From the NCBI GenBank assembly GCA_963662155.1, contig OY759262.1, forward strand, positions 18,512,118 through 18,576,117: a DNA stretch of 64,000 nucleotides. Direction: 5' to 3'. Source of the DNA: Lamellibrachia columna (lineage: Eukaryota; Annelida; Polychaeta; Sabellida; Siboglinidae). The notes beneath the pieces were generated by a model. That model saw only the letters and a list, made by a program, of their open reading frames with translations, had not been told where the DNA came from and ran no database searches. Of the stretch, positions 32,001 through 54,180 are shown piece after piece. Positions within the stretch are counted from its first letter, which is position 1. Each line of letters starts with the position of its first letter. The position numbers were made by a program, and so were the translations under genes.

Positions 32001-33049
32001 GCAACTAATCCCAGCCTCACCCAAAACTTGCTTCCCAGACACGGGTTAAACATAAATTAAACACAAGTTATACGTGACTCACCTAGTACCAGGAATTGTG
32101 GATATTCGGATATTAATGTATACTGGATGAAACACCAAAGCCGTTGCGGCTGCTGCCAGGTGTCTAAACATACAATGGGGGAAACATTTAGTGCAGGAGA
32201 TAGCGTTATGTCTAATTACCATTAGAGATAACGCTAATCATGTAGTCGCAATCTATCAGTTTTGTGCCCAGCAGCTGTCGACCGACAGAGGTTTGAATCC
32301 TCCTCAAAACCGAGAAACTTGTTAATTAGTGTTGAGCGATATTGCGTATAAGTATCGCAATACGCCTTCGATGTACCGATATATATATATATATTATATA
32401 TTTTTATTGTTGAATTTTATACTTATCAAAACTGAGTTTAATGAGTAATTGTGAGTTTTAACTGATCCAGATCAAGTCATTAATCTTTATTATAATTATT
32501 TGTTCTTGATCAGATTGAAGTAATTTATTCACAGTTTAAGTTCATGTGAACCGGACAGGATATGTATTTGTGTGTTTAATGATTTACTGTAGGTTCTACG
32601 GTAGCATCTAACTCATACATCGAACATTTGAACCCGCGAATTTAACTCCTTTGCGTCAGTAAGAAATTATAAGCTAAAATGTTGTTTTGCAGAATCTCGT
32701 GTATTTTATTCATATATTGATACGTAATTCACACTCTCGAAAATACATGCATATTAGTGTTTATGTGCATTTTTTTAATGTGTGACCGCGACATAGGTGG
32801 CGTGTGCGAGAAAAATGGCAATCTTCCCCCGCCGTTCGTTTGGGGCATATCCTCATAGGCGTGTGCGGATATGTCCCAGAGCAGTGTGTTAATTTGCGTA
32901 GCGTGACGGTATGGTATAGATGTTATTAAAATATATTTTTAATTTGGTTTGTCCGTTTATTTACAGATGCATTAGTCATTGTGTGATATATGACACACGC
33001 CTTACGCCTACGTGAATACTCATCAGTTAACCCATGTTTCATTATGGAG
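32001..33049. other. Intergenic, nothing recognised
   Basis: AT-rich with a short (TA)n run at 32380. No gene or clear element. Confidence 0.5.
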
Positions 33050-33446
33050 GGGTGTGACAGGAACCCAGGTTGTGTGACAGGAACCCAGGGATGAGACAGG
33101 AATCCAGGGGGTGTGACAGGAACCCAGGGGTGTGACAGGAACCCAGGGGGTGTGACAGGAACCCATGGGTGTGACAGGAACCCAGGGGGTGTGACAGGAA
33201 CCCAGGGTGTGTGACAGGAACTCAGGGGTGTGACAGGAACCCAGGGGGTGTGACAGGAACCCAGTGGTGTGATAGGAACGCAGGGGGTGTGACAGGAACC
33301 CAGGGGTGTGACAGGAACCAATGGGGTGTGACAGGAACCCAGGGGGTGTAACAGGAACCCATGGGGGGTGTCAGGAACCCATGGGGTGTGACAGGAACCC
33401 ATGGGGTGTGACAGGAACCCATGGGGTGTGACAGGAACCCAGGGGT
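33050..33446. repeat. Short-unit minisatellite (18-20 bp), about 20 copies
   Basis: Units are variants of GGTGTGACAGGAACCCAGGG, with G-run length differing between copies. Confidence 0.95.
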
Positions 33447-33642
33447 ACTCAAAACATGAACTGAACCTCCCTGAACAGAGTTTAGACTAACCATATGTAC
33501 ATTCACGTAAAACAGAAAGGCGGGGGTACCTCGATCCCCGTGCAACGAGCAATGCCACACAGAAAGTATGTAAATACTCAGAATGGTGTAGTTTACCTTA
33601 CAAAGAAAATTATCATCTCACATGATGCGCAAGAGAGCATTC

Positions 33643-33957
33643 GTAGCATACACATAAGTAGCATACACATAAGTAGCATACACATAAGTAGCATACACAT
33701 AAGTAGCATGCACATAAACAGCATGCACATAAACAGCATGCACATAAGCAGCATGCACATAAGTAGCATGCACATAAGTAGCATGCACATAAGTAGCATG
33801 CACATAAGTAGCATGCACATAAGTAGCACGCACATAAGTAGCACGCACATAAGTAGCACGCACATAAGTAGCACGCACATAAGTAGCACGCACATAAGTA
33901 GCACGCACATAAGTAGCATGCACATAAGTAGCATGCACATAAGTAGCATGCACATAA
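33643..33957. repeat. 15-bp minisatellite, 21 copies
   Basis: The unit is GTAGCATGCACATAA with blocks of variants (ATACAC, ATGCAC, ACGCAC) clustered in runs, consistent with recent local copying. All frames stay open, hence a 173-codon shadow. Confidence 0.97.
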
Positions 33958-34227
33958 GGGGGAAACAGCACATTACTGTCTTTCATCAATCGCATCGCCA
34001 ACATTCACAACTCTAATTATTACATATTTGTCTATTTATTTCTTATGGTTGGTGTAAACTAAACCATATGTGTGGTGACCATTTTTATAATTAGTACAGT
34101 CCAACGGCCATGTAGAAAACTATCGCGTCTACTTCGTGTGCTGCGGCCGTATTCTAACCGAATGTGAAGGACTGAAGGTGGCTCCTTCTGGCGGTATAGC
34201 TATGCCCCCAAAACTGGGAGTTTTGTC

Positions 34228-34770
34228 CCAAGATTGAACAAGATTGCCATCCACGGCAAATGGACCAGGAGGCCATCGGCTTATCGAGAGTCAAACATTT
34301 TTCTTTTATGTGTAACCCGCCCTGCTGAGATATGTGTCAACTTTGTTTTTAAACATATTCACGTTGCTAGCATTTACACTTTATATGTAAATCATCTGTT
34401 CCATTAATTTATTGTCCTCTGTGAGATTATGATATCCAATCTACACTGATCCTTCACTAATGTTTCTTCGTATCCTCTAGTTCTACTATTTTTCTTTAGT
34501 GAGAAAAATAGTTCTATCAATATGTTCATACCCATTCAATATCATAAAATTTCAATTTGACATTTAATTAACCTCCTTACGTATAGGGTTGTTAAACCAC
34601 ATTATTTTAGGTGTTCTTCTTAACTAAGGTATCTCAGTTCTGTGATCATTTTAGTTGCTCTCATCTGTATTCATTGAAACATATCTATATCCTTCTTACA
34701 ATATGGTCTCCACGCTTGTATACAGTATTCTAAATGATGCCTAACTATTTCTTTGCAAGCTACTCTATGT
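34228..34770 (-). mobile_element. CR1-like element, 5'-truncated copy, reversed
   Basis: Read on the minus strand it contains an RT C-terminal remnant (a TGGAGACCATATTG-type segment, the INEWNK region, TTTAAAAACAAAGTTGACAC) followed by the 3'UTR with GATAAGCCGATGGCCTCC and an AATCTTGTT end. It is strongly decayed. Confidence 0.85.
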
Positions 34771-35240
34771 CCTGAAAATGTGTCAAAATGCACGAACTTG
34801 ATTCTGACACTGGTCAGTAATCATCGCGTGCACTGTCACGTCGAGTCTTGTTTCCATATTACCAGCGTTGCTAAAGCATTTAGCGGCTGAATGTCTCAGA
34901 GAGTCGCCCTTTGTATATTGCGAAATGCATTGTTCTCATTCGTGCCATAGACGGAAGCATAACGAGGGTTTAATTTCCGTTGACATGTCAGTAATCCGGC
35001 CGGCGTTTCGAGGGCACTGCTCGGTAGGCTCGGAGGATGTTGATTGGTCGTCGTCATTGTAAAGCGGCTACGCGTTGCAACCGGTGAGTTGCAATAGTTG
35101 GTGTTATTTCTGTTGGCTCGTCAGAGTGAGTCATTTGTAGATTGAGCGAAGACTTGAAATTTAAGGCCGGGGCCAAAGACGTCGGCTTGAGTGGCTTTTA
35201 TATTGAACGGTACACGCGACACGAGAAACGAAGCGAGAAA
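34771..35240 (+). promoter_or_regulatory. Probable promoter and 5'UTR region of the secreted-protein gene
   Basis: Locally GC- and CpG-rich (for example CGGCCGGCGTTTCGAGGGCA near 35000) within AT-rich surroundings. A TTTATATTG element lies at 35196-35204, about 40 nt before the proposed start codon at 35241. Assignment is inferred from position; the transcription start is unknown. Confidence 0.35.
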
Positions 35241-45525
<10,285 letters not shown>

Positions 45526-45539
45526 AGTAGAACAGATTC

Positions 45540-45692
45540 GGTGAAACTTCTCCAGCTGTTTAACTACTCCAGACAAGCAACTATGGTTTTATCGCCAAAC
45601 TTCTCCAGCTGTTTAACTACGCCAGACAAGCAACTATGGTTTCATCGCCAAACTTCTCCAGCTGTTTAACTACGCCAGACAAGCAACTATGG
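45540..45692. repeat. 53-bp tandem repeat, about 2.8 copies, in the 3'UTR
   Basis: Unit AACTTCTCCAGCTGTTTAAC plus TACGCCAGACAAGCAACTAT. It begins 15 nt after the stop codon of the secreted-protein gene. Confidence 0.95.
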
Positions 45693-45726
45693 TGCCGATT
45701 AATTATGATCCAATTATAAGCCAATT

Positions 45727-46149
45727 CTAAAGCAAATGTACGTCGATTTTCATTGGCTGATTTATTCGCATTCCAAAATAGACAGTACAGCGGTCATTAT
45801 AATTATGTTCTATTTATTGGTATTTTATTTCGTCGCCAAATTAAGTATTTTCAAAAATATACGGAAAAGAGATATTACAGCAGTAACACGCCTGGCCAAA
45901 AAACTGAAAAAACCACGTCATTCAGCAAACGTGGAGGACCGGTTGTTTTTTGTTCTTGCATTTTTATATATAATTTCTTATGCTAAATATACTACATCAA
46001 TAAAGATTAAAACATGAAGCGTTATGCTGCAAGTTTAGATGTAATTTAAGATCGATAAGAGAAGAGAATTGGTACATTTAATTATGCGAAAGATCACTAT
46101 ATAGCTCCATACGAGTTAGCCAATGAAAATCGCAGTATATTCCCTTTAA
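45727..46149. mobile_element. TTAA-type MITE, copy B, opposite orientation to copy A
   Basis: Left terminus AATGTACGTCGATTTTCATT after CTAA. Right terminus AATGAAAATCGCAGTATATT before TTAA (46146-46149). Internal motifs match copy A when reversed (CTCCATACGAGTTAGCCAAT). It contains the first AATAAA (45999-46004) downstream of the gene's stop codon. Confidence 0.82.
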
Positions 46150-47590
46150 TACGCTTGCAAGTATATTTTTGTGCGATTATTTTGATAACATCGACGTCGA
46201 TTCGTCAGTATTGTGTAATGTGCGTGAGAAATAACTACAGTTACTTCGTTTATCTTTCAACAGATTTGCAACTATCCGACGTACTACCCTTTTGCTAAAC
46301 AACAACGTTCATTATTGATTGAAGACGTAATTCGCCTTTGCTAACTCGTGTGACCATTATGCACTATTGCTATTTGCAAACGTTGTTATAACATGTAATT
46401 TTACGTAACTTTAGAAACTGTTATTTCTGATGGTGTCCTCTGATTAACCTGGACCATTATTGTAATACTTATAACACGGTTTTGATAAATAACAAATACA
46501 ATGTCGTGTGTCTTGTGTTAAATCTCTCTCTGCAGACGACCTTGTCGACGCTCTGAAGCTGACCGTAGCTGTAAAGTCGTGTAATTTATAGCAGCTTCAA
46601 AACGTCGGACTTAATAATGCCAAACAACAAATTAGCGCCCAGCCGAGCTAGACATCCAGAGCAGACTTGTTGATACAGGTATATACACTACACACCTGGC
46701 AGGCTGAGATTTTCATTAAAGGTGCCGCGCGAGGTTCACGCTTAGAATGTTCCTAATCTATTTATAGAGCGAGCGAAGATATGCAATTGTAGTAGAAGTT
46801 GATGCAGGGCCTAATTCTATTCAGTGAACATGCAAAGGTTTGACTGTTAATGCATGTCTGTAATGTGCCATGGTAAACACTCTCCGAGCCGAAGCAGGTC
46901 AAAGGACCTCTAACGACAGCAAAATAAGATATATGTGTGACATCCATAAATTACATAATTTGTATAATCTTGCTTGTGTGGCTAGTTTTTTAATACACGA
47001 TAATTATGTCCTGAAATACCTCAGTGCCAGGTGTTTCTATAATACTTATAAATAACGTTTTCACATGGCAGGTGATCGTAATACAAAGCGTTATTTTCTA
47101 ATATTTATCCTGCATTTTATACATATTATAATGAAGTCACTGAATAACCTGTAAAATAATATATTATATAGTAAAATTAACAGCCCTTAACTCCCCCCTC
47201 CCCGGTCCCTTGGGGCCACGTCAGTCAATTTGTCCCATCCTCTCGACGACAAACCCTTAACGCCTATTGCCCCTAAATACTCGGGTACCCGAACTGAGAT
47301 TCGTTCCAAAAACAAAGGGTTACTCAATCTCACGTCGGTGTACAATGTTAACATCAACATATTATGTAGGCAGACTATAAATTACTCGGATTAGATGAAG
47401 CCTCAATCGAAATATATATTTCCCAGACGTTGTGGCGTCGTTCCTCTGTGGGTAAATGAGATACAAGTTTCCTCCCATGGTGTAGGTCGTGTTACTTGGT
47501 CAGATGCAGTAAGTGCGGAATTGAGACTAATGCGACGCCTGCTGAATGAGTATGTCAGGGATGATGTTAGTCTTACTATAATCGGGCTAG
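46150..47590. other. Intergenic, nothing recognised
   Basis: AT-rich; small frames only (47395-47649 has no signature). Confidence 0.5.
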
Positions 47591-47625
47591 CGTATGTATG
47601 TACACTGTACAATGTTATGTATGTA

Positions 47626-49402
47626 CTAGTGCCCTGTGCAGACCTATAATTTGAGCCCAAGCCCGGCCCGCAATGAGCAGTTAGAGTCCAGGCCCGGCCC
47701 AGGCCCGCAAACTAGAATTTAGGCCCAGGCCCGACCCAGACCGTGAATGTTTGGCCCAGGTCCGGCCCGGCCCGCAAATTTCAGGCCCAAACCCGGCCCA
47801 TACCCGCGGGCCAAAGTCGGGTAAGCCAGCGGTCCGCAAGCCCGCGACCCGCTATGTTTAGAGAAGATAAACCTATAATCTTATAAGATAGACGAAACAC
47901 AAATAAACTTAAGCTAAAAGACTTAAATAAAAAATATTATATTGTATAATGTTTACTACTGAAATACTAATGTCAGTTGTTGTTTACTAGTGTCTGGCTA
48001 GTAGCTAGTACTAGCTACTACTATGTCACCCACTGGCACTGACACCCAGTGACATTTCCAGCAGGTCTGCAGTCACTAGCCTGAGACAGATCAGGTTCAG
48101 ACATTTGTGAATTAGTACAAATAAAAAATACAAATTACCAACTGGGGTGGGTACTGGGTAGTGGCACTAAAGGGTAGTGGGCAGTGGGCAGTGGGCTGGT
48201 AATTCAGGCAGGGAATATTTGGAGGGAAGACCAAGACAATAGAATGTCCACTGGTTGGGTCAAAGGGTGATAAGTTGATGGTTAATCATGGCTTATGGTT
48301 AGGGTACGAGATTTGTTTATCTAACCCTGACTTAACCCATATGCAAGCCAGAACCCCGATTTATATTGCTAATTGAATTAGCTCAAATAAGTTCAATTCA
48401 ATGTCACCCACTGGCACTGGCACCCAGTGGCATTTCCAGTAGGTCTGCAGTCACTAGCCTGGGACAGACAGGTTCAGACATGTGTGAATTAGTACAAGTG
48501 TGAATGAATTAGGACTGTGGAGAAATACCAATTACCAACTGGGTTGGGTACTGGGTAGTGGGCTAGTGGCCTCGTGGGCACTTGGCAGTGGGCAGGTCAT
48601 TCAGGTGGGCAATGTTTGGAGGGAAGACCTAGACAATGGAATATCCACTGGTAGGGTCAAAGGATGATAAGTTGATGGTTAATCATGGCTTGATTGCCTC
48701 TGCAAATATGTCTAAAGTAAACATTTGGAGCTGGCTGCTTCCAGCCAGGTGAACTTAAGTGGCCTGATATGGGGCCATTAGATCTATGCAAAAGGGTACA
48801 TTCATGCAAAAATATGCAGTTTACAGAGTCTACTCCAATCACAGTGTCTTGGAAAGCCAGCACATGTTTAAAGAATTACAATACAAAGATATGGGCATGC
48901 GACTATGCCTATATTTGATATGAAATGTCTCTATTAAAAGAATGCACATTATTAAAATTATACCATAGGAAGTCCCATTGTTGAAGAGGTTAAACTGCAT
49001 TCCAATGTATAAAGCACTAATGACATTCATAATTCCATGCAAGGTCTCAATTTGCAACTATATAATACTAAATAAATAATTTTAAGCATTCAATAACCGG
49101 AATTACAATTTATAATCAGTTTTTTTTATTAATAATAAAATTAATAATCTGGGTGTTGTATGAATGCTTTTATTATGTCCAGGCCCAAAGCCCGGCCCGG
49201 CCCGGCCCGCTCACACTAGGCACAGGCCCGGCCCAAGCTCGATGTGTTTAAATTGTTTTCAGCCTAGGCCCGGCCCGGGCCCGCAATATATAGGCCCAGG
49301 CCCGTCCCGGCCCGCGAAATTATGTAGAGGCTCGGCCCGGCCCGGCCCGGCCCGGCCCGCGGCCGGGCTTGGACCTAAAGCCCGGTCCATGTAGGGCACT
49401 AG
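47626..49402. mobile_element. Non-autonomous transposon with GGCCC-rich ends, inside a 23-bp array
   Basis: The left end CTAGTGCCCTGTGCAGACC and the reversed right end CTAGTGCCCTACATGGACC are inverted repeats. Both subterminal regions are runs of CCCGGCCCG. ACTAGT at each edge may be target or terminus; it is palindromic, so this cannot be decided. Inside, about 270 bp (48035-48300) is repeated at 48400-48690 in direct orientation. No transposase. 23-bp array units lie on both sides. Confidence 0.75.
48035..48690. repeat. Internal direct duplication, two copies of about 270 bp
   Basis: Both copies start ATGTCACCCACTGGCACTG and end near GATGGTTAATCATGGCTT. The intervening 100 bp contains a GTTAGGGTACGAG segment. 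Confidence 0.85.
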
Positions 49403-49999
49403 TATGTACACTGTACAGTGTTATGTATATACACTGTACAATGTTATGTATGTACATTGTACAGTGTTATGTATGTACACTGTACAATGTTATGAATGTA
49501 CACTGTACAATGTTATGTATGTACACTGTACAATGTTATGTATGTACACTGTACAATGTTATGTATGTACACTGTACAATGTTATGTATGTACACTGTAC
49601 AATGTTATGTATGTACATAGTACAATGTTATGTATGTACACTGTACAATGTTATGTATGTACACTGTACAATGTTATGTATGTACACTGTACAGTGTTAT
49701 GTATATACACTGTACAGTGTTATGTCTATACACTGTACAATGTTATGTATGTACATTGTACAGTGTTATGTATGTACACTGTACAATGTTATGAATGTAC
49801 ACTGTACAATGTTATGTATGTACACTGTACAATGTTATGTATGTACACTGTACAATGTTATGTATGTACACTGTACAATGTTATGTATGTACATAGTACA
49901 ATGTTATGTATGTACACTGTACAATGTTATGTATGTACACTGTACAATGTTATGTATGTACACTGTACAATGTTATGTATGTACATAGTACAATGTTAT
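49402..49999. repeat. 23-bp minisatellite, 26 copies
   Basis: Unit TGTACACTGTACAATGTTAT plus GTA, containing the palindrome TGTACA. A 13-unit (299-bp) block is duplicated: the marker TTATGAATGTACAC occurs near 49490 and 49789. One to two further units precede the transposon at 47592-47625. Confidence 0.96.
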
Positions 50000-50002
50000 G
50001 CT

Positions 50003-50190
50003 GCTCCTCCTATAGACGCCAAACGTTCACGGGTTCATCTATGACCTCAGGAAGGATGCGCAATTTTTTTTTATAGAAACTCACCCCACTATTACCTTAC
50101 CTTTTGTAGAATTACCCTTCGTAGATTGTTCGCAACGCTATGCGTGTTTTCTACGATTGTTCCAAGTTCCGTAACTCGCCCCTGTCGTCT
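50003..50190 (+). repeat. Dispersed repeat, copy 2 (pairs with 44917-45110)
   Basis: Begins GCTGCTCCTCCTATAGACGC immediately after the 23-bp array. Ends near CTACGATTGTTCCAAG. See copy 1. Confidence 0.65.
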
Positions 50191-52850
50191 GGTCAGGTGA
50201 TGTATCTTATAGGGCTTAGCGTTTATTCCTTGTTGCCATGACCACCAGATAGATAGACAAATAATTTTTACATATTTATTTATTATTTTTTCTTTCTTTT
50301 GTTGTATACATTCTTATTGATCCATCCATGTTTTATCTCGTTTTTAGTGCAATGTTGCTTAGCTTTGCTTTGGGCCACTTTTCATCTTTTGATGGTATCA
50401 CCAGGCCCCTGAACTTAAGTATAAAAAAGCATTCGTTCACAAGCACGAGGAACACGTCTAGTCTCTGTGCCCAACCAAGAAGACTTGCTCAATCCATCCA
50501 ATTGGTGCGTTGTTCATCACGCACTAATCGGTTAGATTTAATTTGTCGAGGTCAGTCAGTTTACAATAAATTAACTACCTGGTAACGCATGAATAATTAC
50601 GCAGCGAGGATTTGCGTGAACTCACACATTCGCCATTTCTGCGAAGTTTCAATCCGGTCGTAGGCAAACCTGTATGTTTTCCCGTCGTAAAATTAAGTAA
50701 TACCCTATAGACGTGAATGGGGGGGTCAAAGTAAGTAGGAAGAATATTAACGTTGAAGTTAGAAAACTAGTGAGTTTGTCATTTCACTGTCCCGTGCGTG
50801 TCATGTTTGTCTTATCGACACCAGCGTCTCTATTTCTTCTGTGTTTGTCTTATCCACTCGAATATTACTAAAGTACATTTTCTCCACCCCCCCCCCCCCG
50901 TATCGTTACAGTGTACCCCTTTCACCTTTGTGTTTTTATTGAAAAGTAAACCTTTTCGACCAAGGCAAATGGCGGTAACAGTAAAAACAATACGGGTTTG
51001 GAGCCAAACTCTTATCTCGGGGAGTTGTCGAAGGCGAGCGAGAGTCGGGTATTATAAAGTCAGACTACTCAAGTCCAGGATGTATGTGGTTTTAACAACT
51101 CCACTAGATGGCGCCACATTCAGTTAACAGTTCTCACAAACGCGAATGACTCGCACAATGGTCGACGCTCGCCAAAGTACAGTTATTCGTTGTATCATCA
51201 TTGACATAATGATACGATATTCGCGTTTCTTATTTGGTTCCGTATATGTGACGTATATGTATGAATGCATGATGAAATTAGTTAATCGATACTAATAATC
51301 CATTCACTCGGTTAACTATTCAAAGACATAGACATACTTCACCAATCAGCAGGCTCCTTTTATGAATGACAACATATATTACGTTGGCATATGTCTGTCT
51401 TGTCGGCAAATTGATTCCCTGTTGAAGTTGGGTCGGTTGATGCAGACTACGCAGTGCGTGCAAGAAGGCATTCATATGTGTTCACCGATCAGGATAAAGG
51501 AATGGGTTGATAGACGGTCATATAAAGACAAGGTCGTCGCCAGCTGCAAGTTTGGCGGCAAGACTAAAAGGCAATGATGTAAGAACTGTCGTTAAGTAAG
51601 CTTTTTTCATAGGCATTAGCAACACCGGTTCAGCTACGTTTTTTGGCCAACGTAGACTAGGTAATACTCGTTCTGTGAAAGATGTATTCTGACAGTGATG
51701 AGGCTTCTAAGAAAAAAATCTGAAACGGAGCTCAGGCTAAAGACAATAAAATTTAACACGATTCGCATGCCTGCGTCTTGTGTCGTTAGCCTCAAGCGGG
51801 GTATCCCTAAGGAGTCAGAATCACTTGCTGCCAGCCTAGCTGTCAATCCGTGGAGGGTTCGTGGGCGTGAGAAATGTTCCCAGCCAGGGTTCAATGGCCG
51901 CTGGCCGCGATGTTCCCAGCCCATGGACCTCAGTGAATTTCAAAAACATTTGATGACCCATGAAGACACTTTGGGTTCACACTGCTTTCTAACAGGATAT
52001 ATAATTGGTTGATATGTTTAAATAATTATTTTAAATATCCAAAACGTGTGATATAATTGGTTGATACTGAGCTGTTGGCCAATCGCACAAAAAAAATCTG
52101 TCTCATTTTCACAAAAAAGACACTTTGATTTTTATTGCAATAGATTACGAAAATATGCGTGAGATTTCAGACCTTTGTCGTGAGACCGTGACTTTGTATG
52201 CAAAACTTTGAGTCTCACGGTTTTAAGCGTGAAAGTTGAGAGGCATGTAACAGTAGACTGGCGAGGAACCTAAGCTTATTTATGTACTCCTTCGCTTAGT
52301 TTTTGGTTTTAGTTTTTGTAGCAAATACTCGTGCAATTTGTGTGTAAAATGTCATCCCATTTTGTCATATAGAACTTATTGTAGACGATGGGATACCGAA
52401 GATAAGTCATGCAATGCAAAACTTTGATACATCAAATACAAGCATAATATTATATGCGAATACGAATACTTTTATTTCAAGTAAAAACACCCAGACAATG
52501 AACATACAAATATGCATTAACACATAGTTAACGTATCATTATAAGGTGTCAGATATACAAGTTATAAGTTATCGTTATATAAGTTACCAGTGACTAGTAA
52601 CAATGACAAAGATCGTTCCGTTCAAAGAACTTTCCCACATATTCGTATCTCTGAAATGTTTTACGTGTATTTGGTATTCGTCAAATTTTTGACGATAAAG
52701 CATTCGAAAGGCTAGGAGACTGCAAAGAAACGCCCAAACGAACTCGTGTCGATGTTAAATGTTGTTACCACAAAATACAAGTGGGCAAAAGTAAAAAATA
52801 ATATACACGCGTTCAGGTGAATGCTCTGGGCAACCCGTACTTAGCACACA
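50191..52850. other. Intergenic, no gene recognised
   Basis: Several 60-109-codon frames without signatures (50798-51127, 51695-52012). A CTCF-like motif is noted at 51101. A GC-balanced stretch at 51720-51950 has no convincing exon. Confidence 0.45.
51101..51114 (+). promoter_or_regulatory. CTCF-like motif
   Basis: CCACTAGATGGCGC fits the published bilaterian CTCF core CCASYAGRKGGCRC at every position. A single motif in 64 kb is weak evidence of binding. Confidence 0.35.
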
Positions 52851-53140
52851 CTCAGTCTTCTTCGCTTCCACTGAAGCATAAGCCAAGTTGCACTGCCATC
52901 AGATTTATAGCTGCACTTGATATGGCCTGTTCATCGAAACACTCAGCCCCAAAGATAAAGTGCGCAGAGCAGATGACACTTTTAGAGTAGAGAGGGGTCA
53001 GCCCATTCCATGGCATTAACGTGTTTTTCGCTGCAGAAACCCACGACAGGTGAAGCGAGGGAGCTTTCCTCTGGACGAAACCTAGTTTCATTCGAGGTGC
53101 GGTTACTACAGCCTCCGACTATACACCTTTGGCCACTCAT
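52846..53140 (-). pseudogene. THAP zinc-finger domain with a frameshift
   Basis: From ATG at 53138-53140 (minus) the frame gives MSGQRCIVGGCSNRTSNETR, the start of a THAP C2CH finger. The other elements of the finger lie in another frame: KAPSLHLSWVSAAKN (conserved Trp), PWNGLTPLYSKSVICSAHF (CxxH pair) and GAECFDE, ending SGSEED-stop. The frames are offset by one near 53085. THAP domains bind DNA in P-element-type transposases and host regulators. No transposase body follows, so the parent is unknown. Confidence 0.75.
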
Positions 53141-54180
53141 TTTTGGGACTCGAACGTTCCGCTCCTACACGACAACAATATCAATGGCCCAAACGAGGTG
53201 TGTCTTTACATCACTTCCGCCTTGCTCGGTGGCTGGCAACCGAAATCGGCGAATTAAGCGCGTAATTTGAAGGTGAACAATTCGATATGTAACCACAGGT
53301 ACTCATTTGCCGACCGATACGGGGACTAACTCGCGCTGTATAAATGTTCTACTTAAAAGATCATTCGAGCACAGTCGCACGCCTCATATACACTTTAACC
53401 CCAAATTCCCCACCGGTGGCGCCACTAACCATTTCATTAGCCTCGATTATTCAGCCTGCGGGATGTGCATGGCGCCACCGTTTGTCGCAATCCCCACACA
53501 TTCACCAAGAATCATCCGTATATAATTCCGCCCTGGAATATCAAGAAACAAATGTTGTTGTGGGCAATGTTGTTTTTTAGATAATCGAAAGTTCGTAGAA
53601 CGGCTCTGAATTCAGAAAACGCAAACAAACTGTCAATTAATTTCAAAATTTTTGCCACCCGTAAAACTCTGTGTTTGTGTATATTCACCCATTAGTCATT
53701 ACAGACGGCTTTGACGAACGTCATCACGGCGGTCGATGTTCCTCCCATCTTGGGCAGACCTACATAATTCATTGTTGTAAACATCCTTGCCAAAATAATT
53801 ACCAACGGTATATATTTCTATCCACCATTGACCTTTGTCCACTACGTAACACTGTTAACAAATTATTGTTCCATACATTAGGCATGATAACTATCATAAC
53901 AATGTTGGTTTTAAAATGTGGAAGTCATATTTTCTCATGAGGGTTTGACCCAATAGAATAATTAAAATTTGTATGAACGGTCGTAATTTAAGACCACTTG
54001 TATTATTTAGGTCGCTTGTATTATAAGACATTATTAATTATGGGACAACGGAAAGACACGGTTTACGTACTCAACTCCGTATTTCCCTTCTCAAAGGTTT
54101 TTTCGCTTCTGCAGGTTTGTAGCTATGAAATAAACAAATGTCAATAACAGTATTGTCACATCTTTAGCATTAATAGACAT
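53141..54180. other. Intergenic, nothing recognised
   Basis: Short frames at 53307-53580 and 53671-53940 have no signature. Confidence 0.5.

Noticed and set aside
30649..32042. Two overlapping minus-strand frames of 451 and 456 codons
   Set aside because: They translate only the 57-bp repeat; the unit is a multiple of three, so all frames stay open. No start context or other domain.
32240..32320. tRNA or SINE head (GGTTTGAATCC looks like a B box)
   Set aside because: No matching A box at the right distance and no cloverleaf.
46890..46910. Nuclear-receptor DR1-like element (AGGTCAAAGGACC)
   Set aside because: Imperfect half-site, isolated, expected by chance.
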